Shown piece by piece: positions 1 to 7,170 of a stretch of DNA of 47,825 bases; position 1 is the stretch's first letter, and the number at the start of each line of letters is the position of its first letter. The position numbers and the translations under genes are program-made. Source of the DNA: Collinsella sp. (GTDB lineage: Bacteria; Actinomycetota; Coriobacteriia; Coriobacteriales; Coriobacteriaceae); the NCBI GenBank assembly GCA_019424965.1, contig JAHYYL010000015.1:1-47825 (forward strand), written 5' to 3'. The notes beneath the pieces were generated by a model, which searched no databases, had not been told where the DNA came from, and saw nothing but the letters and a program-made list of their open reading frames with translations.

Positions 1-307
1 GATTCAATCTCGAAAACAGCATTGCCCAGTTGACAAAACTATAGGAACACCCCCCGCCGAAAACTTTCCTCTCCAATTCCCTTCTCCCCCTCTGGTGTCG
101 CCTTCTCTTCCCACGAGCGATCTATTGATTAAGGACAGTTAAAGACAACATTATGACCAAAGAGGCCCATCATGGAGATAATCCACGTCTTCGCCCGAAA
201 TGGTAATTAATTGGCATGATTAATTGGCGAACAACTGAACGAAGAGCAATCTACTAATGGCACATAAATGGCGGCGTCAACACCTGAAGTGCAAAAAGAC
301 TACTTTT
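1..307. other. AT-rich intergenic left edge
   Basis: No convincing gene is visible here. The stretch is clearly more AT-rich than the rest of the window. It holds a TTGACA hexamer near 31-36 and a direct repeat of ATTAATTGG near 207-226. It lies downstream of the leftward fusion gene ending at 308, so it may include the promoter of a gene outside the window. No T-tailed terminator hairpin for the 308 gene was recognised. Confidence 0.4.
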
Positions 308-2089
308 CTAGATGCGGCCGAGGTCGTAGGCTCGCGCAACAGACTCGCCGGCACAGATGAGGTTGGTTGTGGCTTCTTGCGAATCGAGTGCCCGCTCCAG
401 GTCCATGGGCTTGCGGCAGATCGGCAAAACCAAGTCAATACCCTGCCCATATACCGCATCCAGGTTGACAGCGCGACCGCCCACGACGGCGACCAACGGC
501 TTGCCATATCGCTTGGCGCGGCGAGCCACACCCACCGGCGCTTTGCCGGCGGCGGATTGCTCGTCCATATTGCCCTCGCCCGTTATGACCAGGTCGACAT
601 CGCGCACGCGCTCGTCAAACCCAATCAGATCGAGCACCGTCTCCACGCCCGAACGCAGCTCCGCGCCGAGCGCCAGCAGCGCGGCACCCAGGCCGCCGGC
701 GGCACCGGCACCGGGCACGCCGAGCACCGAGCCAAATGTCCGTGCGCCCTCAGGTGTGCGCAACAACCCCTGGGCTCGAGCTCCGGCAATCGCCGTATCG
801 AGCAGGCGGCCGTAGCCGACCATCCAACTGTCGTACCTGTGAAGTGCCTCGGCATCATCAGCCGGCAGACCCTTCTGTCCGCCGAACACCGCAAGCGCGC
901 CGCGACGCCCCACGAGTGGGTTCTCGACATCCGAAAGCACAACGATACGAGCGCCATTCAGTGCCCGTAGCGCCGGTGCCAAATCGATACTCGCCACGTG
1001 TTCAAGGCCCGCGAGCCCCGGCGCGATATCGCAGCCACGGTCATCGACAAGACGCGCGCCCAGCGCCTGCAGCATGCCGGCGCCACCGTCGTTGGTGGCA
1101 CTGCCGCCCAGACCAATATAGATAGTCTTTGCCCCAGCACGGACTGCGCGAAGCATGAGCTCGCCCACGCCATAGGTTGTAGCAACCAGCGCCGCCGATT
1201 CCGTGCAGGGTGAATACCCAATACCCGCCGCCTCGGCCATCTCAATTACAGCCGACTCGTGCTCGCCGTCCACCAGCATCCGGGCAGACACGCGCTTGCC
1301 CAAGGGACCTGCCACCTCACAGGTCACAAGCTCGCCACCGCATGCGGCAACGGCATCGAGCGTTCCCTCGCCACCATCTGCCAGCGGCAATGTGCGCACC
1401 TCGGCATCGGGCCACACACGGCGCATGCCTTCGGCAACCGCCGCCTCCGCCTGCGCACTCGAAACGCTGCCCTTAAAGGAGTCGATCGCCAACAGCACAC
1501 GGCGGGGCCGGCGGCACGCGGCACCAAAATCGACCGCCTCAACGACGATATCTTCGGCACACGCGAGCGCCTCAGCGTGAGCGGCATGTGCCTCAAGATC
1601 GGCCCCACAGCCGCAGCCAGTACCATCGGTGCCACGCAGCCCACTAAAATAGCCGCTCAACACCTCACGACACTCATCCGCCAGGACCCCAGTCGCCACA
1701 TTAAACCGATGATTCAGGCGCGAGTCGGCATTCAAATCGTATAGGGATCCCAACGCGCCCGCCTTGGCGTCGCTCGTGCCATACACGCAGCGCCCCACGC
1801 GCGCGTTAACCATAAGGCCTGCGCACATGCAGCAGGGCTCGAGCGTTACGTAGACCGTACAGTCGGAAAGGCGCCAGCGGCCAAGCGCCTGGGCGGCGGC
1901 GCACAGGGCCGCGAACTCTGCATGCGCCGAAGGGTCCTGGTCGAGCTCGCGCCGATTGTGCGCCCTCGCGACGATCTCGCCGTCGCGCACCACTACGGCT
2001 CCGATGGGCACCTCGCCCACCGCCGCGGCGGCTCGCGCCTCCGCCAACGCCTCGCGCATGAACTTCTCGTCGATTTCGGTGATCGTCAT
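308..2089 (-). CDS. TadA-type tRNA adenosine deaminase fused to glycerate kinase
   Basis: This 593-residue protein joins two normally separate enzymes. Residues 1-150 are a TadA-type deaminase, which converts A34 to inosine in tRNA-Arg. The zinc and catalytic residues are HAE (His56, Glu58) and the PCCMC loop (Cys86, Cys89). A linker of about 45 residues containing CGCG follows. Residues 197-593 are a glycerate kinase of the GlxK/GarK family (start LLAIDSFKGS; late motif ITGEGNMDEQ), which phosphorylates D-glycerate. The start was set at the ATG preceded by GGGAAGG and six bases; a longer frame to 2140 would run up to the tRNA gene. No stop or frameshift separates the halves in this sequence. 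Both domains look intact. Whether the protein is cleaved or works as one chain is unknown. Confidence 0.88.
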   Translation of the reverse strand: MTITEIDEKFMREALAEARAAAAVGEVPIGAVVVRDGEIVARAHNRRELDQDPSAHAEFAALCAAAQALGRWRLSDCTVYVTLEPCCMCAGLMVNARVGRCVYGTSDAKAGALGSLYDLNADSRLNHRFNVATGVLADECREVLSGYFSGLRGTDGTGCGCGADLEAHAAHAEALACAEDIVVEAVDFGAACRRPRRVLLAIDSFKGSVSSAQAEAAVAEGMRRVWPDAEVRTLPLADGGEGTLDAVAACGGELVTCEVAGPLGKRVSARMLVDGEHESAVIEMAEAAGIGYSPCTESAALVATTYGVGELMLRAVRAGAKTIYIGLGGSATNDGGAGMLQALGARLVDDRGCDIAPGLAGLEHVASIDLAPALRALNGARIVVLSDVENPLVGRRGALAVFGGQKGLPADDAEALHRYDSWMVGYGRLLDTAIAGARAQGLLRTPEGARTFGSVLGVPGAGAAGGLGAALLALGAELRSGVETVLDLIGFDERVRDVDLVITGEGNMDEQSAAGKAPVGVARRAKRYGKPLVAVVGGRAVNLDAVYGQGIDLVLPICRKPMDLERALDSQEATTNLICAGESVARAYDLGRI

Positions 2090-2104
2090 CGTTCGCCTTC
2101 CCTG

Positions 2105-2130
2105 TTGCAAATTCAAAACGATGCTATCAT
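2105..2130 (+). promoter_or_regulatory. Possible promoter of tRNA-Ser
   Basis: A TATCAT hexamer at 2125-2130 lies about 11 bases before the tRNA. A TTGCAA at 2105-2110 is upstream, but its spacing of 14 bases is short, so only the -10 is reasonably supported. The 50-base gap also has to hold the leftward promoter of the deaminase-kinase gene. Confidence 0.3.
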
Positions 2131-2140
2131 TACGACTCAC

Positions 2141-2230
2141 GGAGAGATGGCAGAGCGGTTGAATGCGGCGGTCTTGAAAACCGTTGAGCGCGAGAGCGTT
2201 CCGGGGGTTCGAATCCCCCTCTCTCCGCCA
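2141..2230 (+). tRNA. tRNA-Ser (anticodon UGA)
   Basis: The acceptor stem GGAGAGA at 2141 pairs with TCTCTCC ending at 2226, followed by discriminator G and an encoded CCA at 2228-2230. The anticodon arm is GCGGT / loop CTTGAAA / ACCGT, with anticodon TGA at 2175-2177. A long variable arm, as expected of a class II serine tRNA, and a T arm with GGTTCGAATCC are present. It reads UCA and other UCN codons. It stands alone, between the divergent deaminase-kinase gene and a convergent TetR gene. Confidence 0.97.
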
Positions 2231-2233
2231 CTT

Positions 2234-2830
2234 TTAGTGATGCACCGGTGTCATGGTCCGCTCAAACAGCGCATCGACCACGTCGGCCATCTCGGGTCGA
2301 CGCTCAAGATCGTGGCCCGATTCCCACCATATCGTGAAAAGTCGAATAATACCGCCGGCGACAAACTCAGACGTCGTCTCGAGTGACACGGGGGCCAGGG
2401 CATCCTCGGCAAGCACGTTCATCACACGCTCGCGGATGGAGCGGGCAATGCGGTCGCAAATAACGTTGGTCAGCATTCCCGACATGCTGCTCGCCAAAAT
2501 GTTGTCCATGAGCTGCTCATGGGCCAGAATCAGGTCCATGGCATCGTCCAAAATCGCGTGCCGAAGCGCGCGCACGTCCTCGGCAGACACTGTGCCGGCC
2601 TCATCGGGCTGTTTTTGCGGCAAGCCGGACATGAGCTCATCGATATAAAAGGCAAAGTAGTCGTTCTTGTCGCGAAAGTGCTTGTAGAACGTCGTGCGGC
2701 GAATCATGGCGCGGCCGCACAGCATGGCAACCGTCAGGTCCTCAAAACGATGCTCCTCGAGAAGCTCGGTGAAAGCATCGAACAGGGCACGGTAGGTTTT
2801 CTTAATGCGAAGGTCCACTGGTATCGCCAT
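2234..2830 (-). CDS. TetR/AcrR-family transcriptional regulator
   Basis: A 198-residue regulator. The N-terminal helix-turn-helix domain (about residues 8-55) opens with RIKKTYRALFDAFTELL and carries the family's recognition-helix pattern RRTTFYKHFRDKNDYFAFY. The C-terminal ligand-binding half is all-helical and resembles the DhaS-like TetR_C group. The frame is open to 3091, but the ATG at 2830 is where similarity begins; the upstream extension is low-complexity and would overlap the lemA promoter. The ribosome site (CCTGAGG directly before the ATG) is poor, so the start is less certain than the family. It is convergent with the tRNA and divergent from lemA, which it might regulate. The ligand is unknown. 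Confidence 0.85.
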   Translation of the reverse strand: MAIPVDLRIKKTYRALFDAFTELLEEHRFEDLTVAMLCGRAMIRRTTFYKHFRDKNDYFAFYIDELMSGLPQKQPDEAGTVSAEDVRALRHAILDDAMDLILAHEQLMDNILASSMSGMLTNVICDRIARSIRERVMNVLAEDALAPVSLETTSEFVAGGIIRLFTIWWESGHDLERRPEMADVVDALFERTMTPVHH

Positions 2831-3029
2831 CCTCAGGGCAAAGACAACACTCGTCAATCTGTCGCATATCTTACACCTGTACCTCGCGCGTTTTACCCCG
2901 GTGCCGACCCCGCCGAAAACATAACGCTTACCGGAAAGTTCGGCACGGCAAAACGTTGCGGGTATACTAGTAGCGTTATACCAACGGCAGCTGGCGCATG
3001 CCGCCGCGGCCATTCGAAACGGAGACATC

Positions 3030-3581
3030 ATGATTACCGTCATCATCGGCATCGTTGTTGTCATTGTGATTGTCTGCGCCATCGCCGGCATCTACAACAA
3101 CATGGTCACCAAGCGTAACCGCATCGATAACGCCTGGCAGAACATCGATACGCAGCTGCAGCGCCGCAACGACCTGATCCCCAACCTGGTCGAGACCGTC
3201 AAGGGCTACGCCAAGCACGAGCAAGAGACGCTCTCCGCCGTGATCAGCGCGCGTAACACCGCCGTCAAGGCCACCACGCCCGAGGCCAAGATGGAGGCCG
3301 ACAACGTGCTGACCGGTGCGCTACGCCAGCTCTTCGCCGTAGCCGAGGCCTATCCCGACCTTAAGGCAAACACCAACTTTACGCAGCTGCAGGCGTCGCT
3401 CGAGGATACCGAGAACAAGATTAGCTATGCACGCCAGAGCTACAACGACTGCGTGCTCAGCTACAACAACGCCATCCAGACGTTCCCGGCTGTCATCTTT
3501 GCCGGCATCTTCCAGTTTAAGGAGCGCCAGGGCTTCGAGGCCGCCGAAGCAGCCCGCCAGGCCCCGACCGTCAAGTTCTAG
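3030..3581 (+). CDS. lemA: LemA family protein
   Basis: A 183-residue protein with an N-terminal membrane anchor (residues 2-22, very Val/Ile-rich) and a cytoplasmic or extracellular four-helix LemA domain. Hallmarks are NRIDNAWQNIDTQLQRRNDLIPNLVETVKGYA and the C-terminal YNNAIQTFPAVIFA...F. A GGAG five bases before the ATG supports the start. Length is typical for the family. The molecular role of LemA is poorly defined; some members are linked to membrane or stress functions. It appears monocistronic with its own terminator. Confidence 0.95.
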   Translation: MITVIIGIVVVIVIVCAIAGIYNNMVTKRNRIDNAWQNIDTQLQRRNDLIPNLVETVKGYAKHEQETLSAVISARNTAVKATTPEAKMEADNVLTGALRQLFAVAEAYPDLKANTNFTQLQASLEDTENKISYARQSYNDCVLSYNNAIQTFPAVIFAGIFQFKERQGFEAAEAARQAPTVKF

Positions 3582-3618
3582 TAGTTTGACAGCGCATCTT
3601 TAATCGGCCAAATGCATA

Positions 3619-3663
3619 AACCGCCCCGTCGAATGCATACTTCGACGGGGCGGTTTCCTTTTT
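3619..3663 (+). terminator. Rho-independent terminator of lemA
   Basis: A 13-bp perfect stem (CCGCCCCGTCGAA at 3621-3633 with TTCGACGGGGCGG at 3641-3653), a 7-base loop, then TTTCCTTTTT. It lies 40 bases after the lemA stop. Confidence 0.9.
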
Positions 3664-3687
3664 CGCGAAGGTCCCCCTCTAAGCGCC

Positions 3688-3888
3688 GTGCATTTTTAGG
3701 AGTATTCAACATAACCAAGGGCTTCGGGCGCCGCGATAAATGCCAAAGACCGCGAATATCCCTGCAAATCAAACGCTGTCAGCCCATAACCCCGCCCATC
3801 ATTCGTAGAAAACATCGAGAAATCCCGATTTTTTGCCCGAGGTCGGTATGCAGGGGCCTTCGATTGCAGAATACTCGCAAAAATGCAC
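3688..3888. mobile_element. MITE-like 201-bp inverted-repeat element
   Basis: Two ends form terminal inverted repeats matching at 18 of 20 positions: GTGCATTTTTAGGAGTATTC at 3688-3707 and the reverse complement of GTGCATTTTTGCGAGTATTC at 3869-3888. The interior is more AT-rich than neighbouring genes. On the minus strand it carries an open frame that enters through one repeat and stops (TAA) inside the other, ending in EALGYVEYS. No transposase is encoded, so it would be a non-autonomous element if mobile. No clear target-site duplication was seen. Confidence 0.45.
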
Positions 3889-3917
3889 GTCGCCATCGCC
3901 CCCACATGGCGCGAACC

Positions 3918-3947
3918 AAAACAAAAGCGCGGCCTAAAAGGCCGCGC
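3918..3947 (-). terminator. Terminator of ilvE
   Basis: Stem GCGCGGCC (3927-3934) / GGCCGCGC (3940-3947) with a TAAAA loop. On the minus strand it is followed by TTTTGTTTT. It is about 200 bases beyond the ilvE stop, so the long palindrome at 4002-4126 would be transcribed as 3' UTR. Confidence 0.75.
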
Positions 3948-4001
3948 GCCATCTTTAATTCAGATCTATATTGCCCGTAACGGCAGCGCCGAGGTAACGC
4001 A

Positions 4002-4126
4002 GGCCCGAGGGCAACCTTCCTTTCCGGCGCACTCCGCAGGACGAAAGAACCTCCGCCGCACGAAGTGCGCAGCGGAGGTTCTTTCATGTCCGAGGACGCG
4101 CCGGAAAGGAAGGTTGCCCTCGGGCC
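4002..4126. repeat. Nested long palindrome, 29-bp perfect arms
   Basis: The outer arms at 4002-4030 and 4098-4126 are perfectly complementary over 29 bp. Inside, 4043-4056 pairs perfectly with 4072-4085 (14 bp), and within that CGCAC-GAA-GTGCG (4057-4069) forms a tip. The whole 125-bp unit folds into one extended hairpin with a single asymmetric internal loop. It begins 17 bases after the ilvE stop codon. It is too long and lacks the T-tail of an ordinary terminator. Confidence 0.9.
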
Positions 4127-4142
4127 GAACAGCTATGGCAGC

Positions 4143-5195
4143 TTACGCCACGGTATAGACCCAGTTGTGCTTATCTTCAACAGCACCAGACTGGATACCA
4201 GTCAGGGTCTCGCGGAGCTTCTTCATCACAGGGCCGATCTCGGTGTAGCCAGCCGGGAAGGTCACGGTCTCGTCGGCGCCGTAGACCTTGTTGTCGATCT
4301 CGCCGACCGGAGAGATGACGGCAGCGGTGCCGCACAGACCGCACTCCACAAAGGTGCCGGCCTTGACCTCGGCCCACTCGACGGGACGCTGGTCGACGGT
4401 CATACCCAGGTCCTCGGCAACCTGAACGAGCGAACGACGGGTGATGGAGGGCAAGATGGAGTCGGTGTGCGACTGAGGAACGACGAGCGTGCCGTCCTCC
4501 TTCACGAACAGAACGTTCGCGCCGCCGGTCTCCTCGACATAGGTGCGGGACTCAGAGTCGAGATACAGGTTCTCGGCATAGCCCTCGCGATGGGCCTCCA
4601 TCGTGGGCTTGAGGGACATGGCGTAGTTCAGGCCAGCCTTGATGTTGCCGGTGCCGTGCGGTGCGGCGCGGTCGTACTCGGAAACGCGCAGCTTGACGGG
4701 CTTGAGGCCACCCTTAAAGTACGGACCGACCGGGGTCACGAGAATGCGGAACGTGTACTCAGGAGCGGGAGCCACGCCGATCACGTCACCAGAGCCGATC
4801 ATAAACGGACGCACGTACAGGGTTGCACCGGAGCCGAAGGGCGGAACCCAGGCGGCGTTGGCAGAAACGACCTGCTTGACGGCCTCGACAAACTTGTCCT
4901 TGGGGAACGGGGGCATCTCGAGGCGCTGGGCAGAGTTATACATACGCTCAGCGTTCATGTCGGGACGGAAGCAGACGATGCTGCCGTCCTCGGCGGTGTA
5001 GGCCTTCAGGCCCTCAAAGACCTCCTGGCAGTAATGGAAGATGCCGCCGCACTCGGAAACATGCAGGGTGTGGTCGGTGGTCAGGCCGCCCTCGTCCCAC
5101 TTGCCATCCTTCCAATGAGCCTCGTAGCTGTAATCGGTTTTCATGTAGCCAAAGCCGAGGCTACCCCAATCGATATCCTTCTTCTCGACAGTCAT
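4143..5195 (-). CDS. ilvE: Branched-chain amino acid aminotransferase
   Basis: A 350-residue fold-type IV PLP enzyme that interconverts branched-chain amino acids and their 2-oxo acids with glutamate. The PLP lysine is Lys186 in GTGNIKAGLNYA. Other family marks are YVRPFMIGSG and EETGGANVLFV. The size fits the BCAT group II enzymes of about 350 residues. The start is the ATG with AAGGAG six bases upstream; the frame is open 150 bases further but without a ribosome site. A leader of about 147 bases separates it from the -10 at 5349-5354. No leader peptide or T-box was recognised in that leader. Confidence 0.95.
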   Translation of the reverse strand: MTVEKKDIDWGSLGFGYMKTDYSYEAHWKDGKWDEGGLTTDHTLHVSECGGIFHYCQEVFEGLKAYTAEDGSIVCFRPDMNAERMYNSAQRLEMPPFPKDKFVEAVKQVVSANAAWVPPFGSGATLYVRPFMIGSGDVIGVAPAPEYTFRILVTPVGPYFKGGLKPVKLRVSEYDRAAPHGTGNIKAGLNYAMSLKPTMEAHREGYAENLYLDSESRTYVEETGGANVLFVKEDGTLVVPQSHTDSILPSITRRSLVQVAEDLGMTVDQRPVEWAEVKAGTFVECGLCGTAAVISPVGEIDNKVYGADETVTFPAGYTEIGPVMKKLRETLTGIQSGAVEDKHNWVYTVA

Positions 5196-5348
5196 ATGTC
5201 GCTCCTTACATACACAGTTGCATACTCGCGAACCCGTACGCAAAGACCGAAGCCGACCGCGTCGCAACGTCGCACGCCCGGAGCGTAGAGCCGGACGGGA
5301 CACGCGAACGGCATCAAAGCCGATGGCACGTCGATTCGCATGCACGAG

Positions 5349-5377
5349 ATTGTACTCCCCGTACGCGTCTGATAAAA
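5349..5377 (-). promoter_or_regulatory. Possible promoter of ilvE
   Basis: Reading leftward, TACAAT (5349-5354) is preceded 17 bases upstream by a weak TTTTAT -35. The surrounding 5370-5410 is AT-rich. Transcription from here would give a leader of about 147 bases. Confidence 0.45.
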
Positions 5378-5420
5378 CGCTTTTCTTTAACTAAGTAAAG
5401 TATTTTCATTTGACCGAAGC

Positions 5421-5453
5421 AGAAAGGCCCGCCACCGTAAAGGGTGACGGGCC
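5421..5453 (-). terminator. Terminator of dedA
   Basis: On the minus strand GGCCCGTCACC and GGTGGCGGGCC form an 11-bp stem with one mismatch-type position and a six-base loop, followed by TTTCTGCTT. It lies 30 bases past the dedA stop and upstream of the ilvE promoter. Confidence 0.85.
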
Positions 5454-5483
5454 TCAACGGCACGGTTTGCGCGCTGGCTCGAG

Positions 5484-6131
5484 CTACGCGTTCTTTTTGC
5501 CCAGCTTAGCCTTAACCAGACCGACCACGGTCGGGATGATCGACACGGCGACGATGCCGATAATCAGCAGCTCAAAGTGCTCCTGCACAAAGGGGATGCC
5601 GCCAAAGAAGTAGCCCAACAGAGTGAAGACCGTCGACCAGGTAATGCCGCCCAACACGTTAAAGATGACAAAGTTGCGCCAATGCATGCCGCCCATGCCG
5701 GCGATGAAGGGCACAAAGGTGCGGATAAACGGGAAGAAGCGACCCAGGAAGATGGCCAGGTGGCCCCATTTGTCCAGGAATTCCTCGGACTTTTTGATGC
5801 GCTCGGGCGTCATGGCCTTCACCTTGCCCGAGGCGATGATCTTTTTGCCAAAGAAGTGGCCGATCATAAAGTTGCACTGATCGCCCAAGATGGCAGCCGT
5901 CCATGCGACGGCCAGCAGAGCCACGATGTTAAAGCCGCCGTTGTGGGCAAAGAAACCCGAGGCAAACAGCAGCGAATCGCCGGGAAGGAACGGGAAGAAC
6001 ACCACGCCCGTCTCGATAAAGATGATCAGGAACACGCAGCCATAGGCCATAAGCGGGCCGGCAGCGATCCAGCTGGCGATCGCGGTGCGCGGATCCTTAA
6101 GCAGCTCGGCGATAAAATTGATGAAACCCAT
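5484..6131 (-). CDS. DedA family membrane protein
   Basis: A 215-residue polytopic membrane protein of the DedA/SNARE-associated (VTT) family, implicated in undecaprenyl-phosphate or phospholipid flipping and membrane homeostasis. Typical motifs are ETGVVFFPFLPGDSLLFASG, a glycine/proline-rich re-entrant loop, and GRFFPFIRTFVPFIAGMGGM with the conserved arginines. About four to five hydrophobic segments are visible, with a Lys-rich tail (KAKLGKKNA). The start at 6131 has an AGAGG about nine bases upstream; an earlier frame start to 6200 is not supported. It is divergent from cysE. The exact substrate is unknown. Confidence 0.92.
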   Translation of the reverse strand: MGFINFIAELLKDPRTAIASWIAAGPLMAYGCVFLIIFIETGVVFFPFLPGDSLLFASGFFAHNGGFNIVALLAVAWTAAILGDQCNFMIGHFFGKKIIASGKVKAMTPERIKKSEEFLDKWGHLAIFLGRFFPFIRTFVPFIAGMGGMHWRNFVIFNVLGGITWSTVFTLLGYFFGGIPFVQEHFELLIIGIVAVSIIPTVVGLVKAKLGKKNA

Positions 6132-6250
6132 GAAGTAAAACCTCTCAGTTGTGGGCGCGGACACGTCCAAGTTGACCAGTATACGGTTGTGACGCGGCAA
6201 CGCACACGACCTTACAAAAGCGTGACTTCATTACCAGCAAGTTTGCATAA

Positions 6251-6314
6251 TTGACACCTGTCGCGCAAAGCCGAGCAAGATTGCTCTTCCTAATCCCTAG
6301 CGAATCGCTATACT
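6251..6314 (+). promoter_or_regulatory. Possible cysE promoter elements
   Basis: A consensus TTGACA lies at 6251-6256 and a good -10-like TATACT at 6309-6314. They are too far apart to be one promoter, so the exact promoter is unresolved. TATACT sits 41 bases before the GTG start. Confidence 0.3.
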
Positions 6315-6355
6315 TTATTGAATTGCATTGTCGCGGCGCTAAGGGAGGGCGGCCG

Positions 6356-7060
6356 GTGAGCTTTATCAATACCATTCGCGAGGACATCAAGACCGTCCAG
6401 GCACAGGACCCCGCCGCGCAAAACGGCCTAGTCATCTTCCTTTCTTACCCCGGCCTGCACGCCAAGTGGAACCACGTGCCCGAGCACTGGCTGTGGGAAC
6501 ATGGACATCGCTCGCTCGCCCGCGTGCTCTCGCAAATCACCCGCCATATCACTGGCGTCGAGATTCATCCTGCCGCACAGATCGGCAAGCATTTCTTTAT
6601 CGACCACGCCATGGGCGTTGTCATCGGCGAAACCGCCATTGTGGGCGACAACTGCGTGCTCTATCAGGGCGTCACACTTGGCGGCACCGGCAACGAGACC
6701 GGCAAGCGCCACCCCACCCTGGGCAACAACGTCACCGTGGGCACAGGCGCCAAGGTGCTCGGCAACATTCGCATCGGCAACAACGTCAAAATCGGCGGCA
6801 ACTCGGTTGTCGTCAAAGACGTGCCCGACAACTGCACCGTCGTGGGCGTGCCCGGCCGCATTATCAAACGCAACGGCTGCCGCGTGTTCGAGGAGACCTT
6901 CGACGCCAAGCAGCATCGCGAGTACATGCCCGACGACGCAGCCGAGCAAAGCGCCCTCAACCGCCAAGGCATCACCGAGAACGCACGCCGGGTCAAAGAG
7001 CTCGAGCAAGAGGTGGCCGAGCTTAAGGCCCTCGTCGCCAAACTCGTGGACGAACGCTAA
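6356..7060 (+). CDS. cysE: Serine O-acetyltransferase
   Basis: A 234-residue enzyme that acetylates L-serine with acetyl-CoA, the first committed step of cysteine synthesis. The left-handed beta-helix hexapeptide repeats run from about residue 70 to 165 (HPAAQIGKHFFIDHAMGVVIGETA, then GVTLGGTG and VGAGAKVLGNI-like repeats). The C-terminal third is a charged coiled coil (RRVKELEQEVAELKALVAKL). The start is GTG at 6356, preceded by GGAGG and seven bases; an in-frame ATG 105 bases upstream has no ribosome site and would overlap the promoter. It ends before its own terminator. The long coiled-coil tail may affect assembly with the thiol-lyase partner, which is an inference. Confidence 0.95.
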   Translation: MSFINTIREDIKTVQAQDPAAQNGLVIFLSYPGLHAKWNHVPEHWLWEHGHRSLARVLSQITRHITGVEIHPAAQIGKHFFIDHAMGVVIGETAIVGDNCVLYQGVTLGGTGNETGKRHPTLGNNVTVGTGAKVLGNIRIGNNVKIGGNSVVVKDVPDNCTVVGVPGRIIKRNGCRVFEETFDAKQHREYMPDDAAEQSALNRQGITENARRVKELEQEVAELKALVAKLVDER

Positions 7061-7098
7061 AAGCGGACGGCCGCCGACAACATCGACGCCAACGCAAA

Positions 7099-7139
7099 GG
7101 CGCGCCAGGGAATCCATCCCCGGCGCGCCATTCCTTTTG
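7099..7139 (+). terminator. Terminator of cysE
   Basis: Stem GGCGCGCC-GGG / CCC-CGGCGCGCC at 7099-7129, followed by ATTCCTTTTG. It is 38 bases after the cysE stop. Confidence 0.85.
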
Positions 7140-7140
7140 A

Positions 7141-7170
7141 TGTGACATGCGGGACTGTCCCTTTGTCACA
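7141..7170. repeat. TGTGACA palindrome with GGGAC core
   Basis: TGTGACA (7141-7147) and TGTCACA (7164-7170) are inverted repeats around a second palindrome, GGGACTGTCCC. It ends where the ABC exporter gene ends. Similar GGGAC-type short palindromes occur at 32527, 33655 and 42697. Confidence 0.6.

Noticed and set aside
257..970. 237-residue rightward open frame at the left edge
   Set aside because: Mostly antisense to the glycerate kinase domain, with composition of a shadow frame (many Arg, His, Gln).
4002..4126. Simple rho-independent terminator
   Set aside because: The arms are far longer than needed, the T-tail is lacking, and a proper leftward terminator lies at 3918-3947.
4065..5288. 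407-residue rightward open frame
   Set aside because: Antisense to ilvE, starting inside the long palindrome.
5196..5348. T-box or attenuator leader before ilvE
   Set aside because: No T-box sequence, no run of Leu/Ile/Val codons in a short peptide, and no T-tailed hairpin were found.
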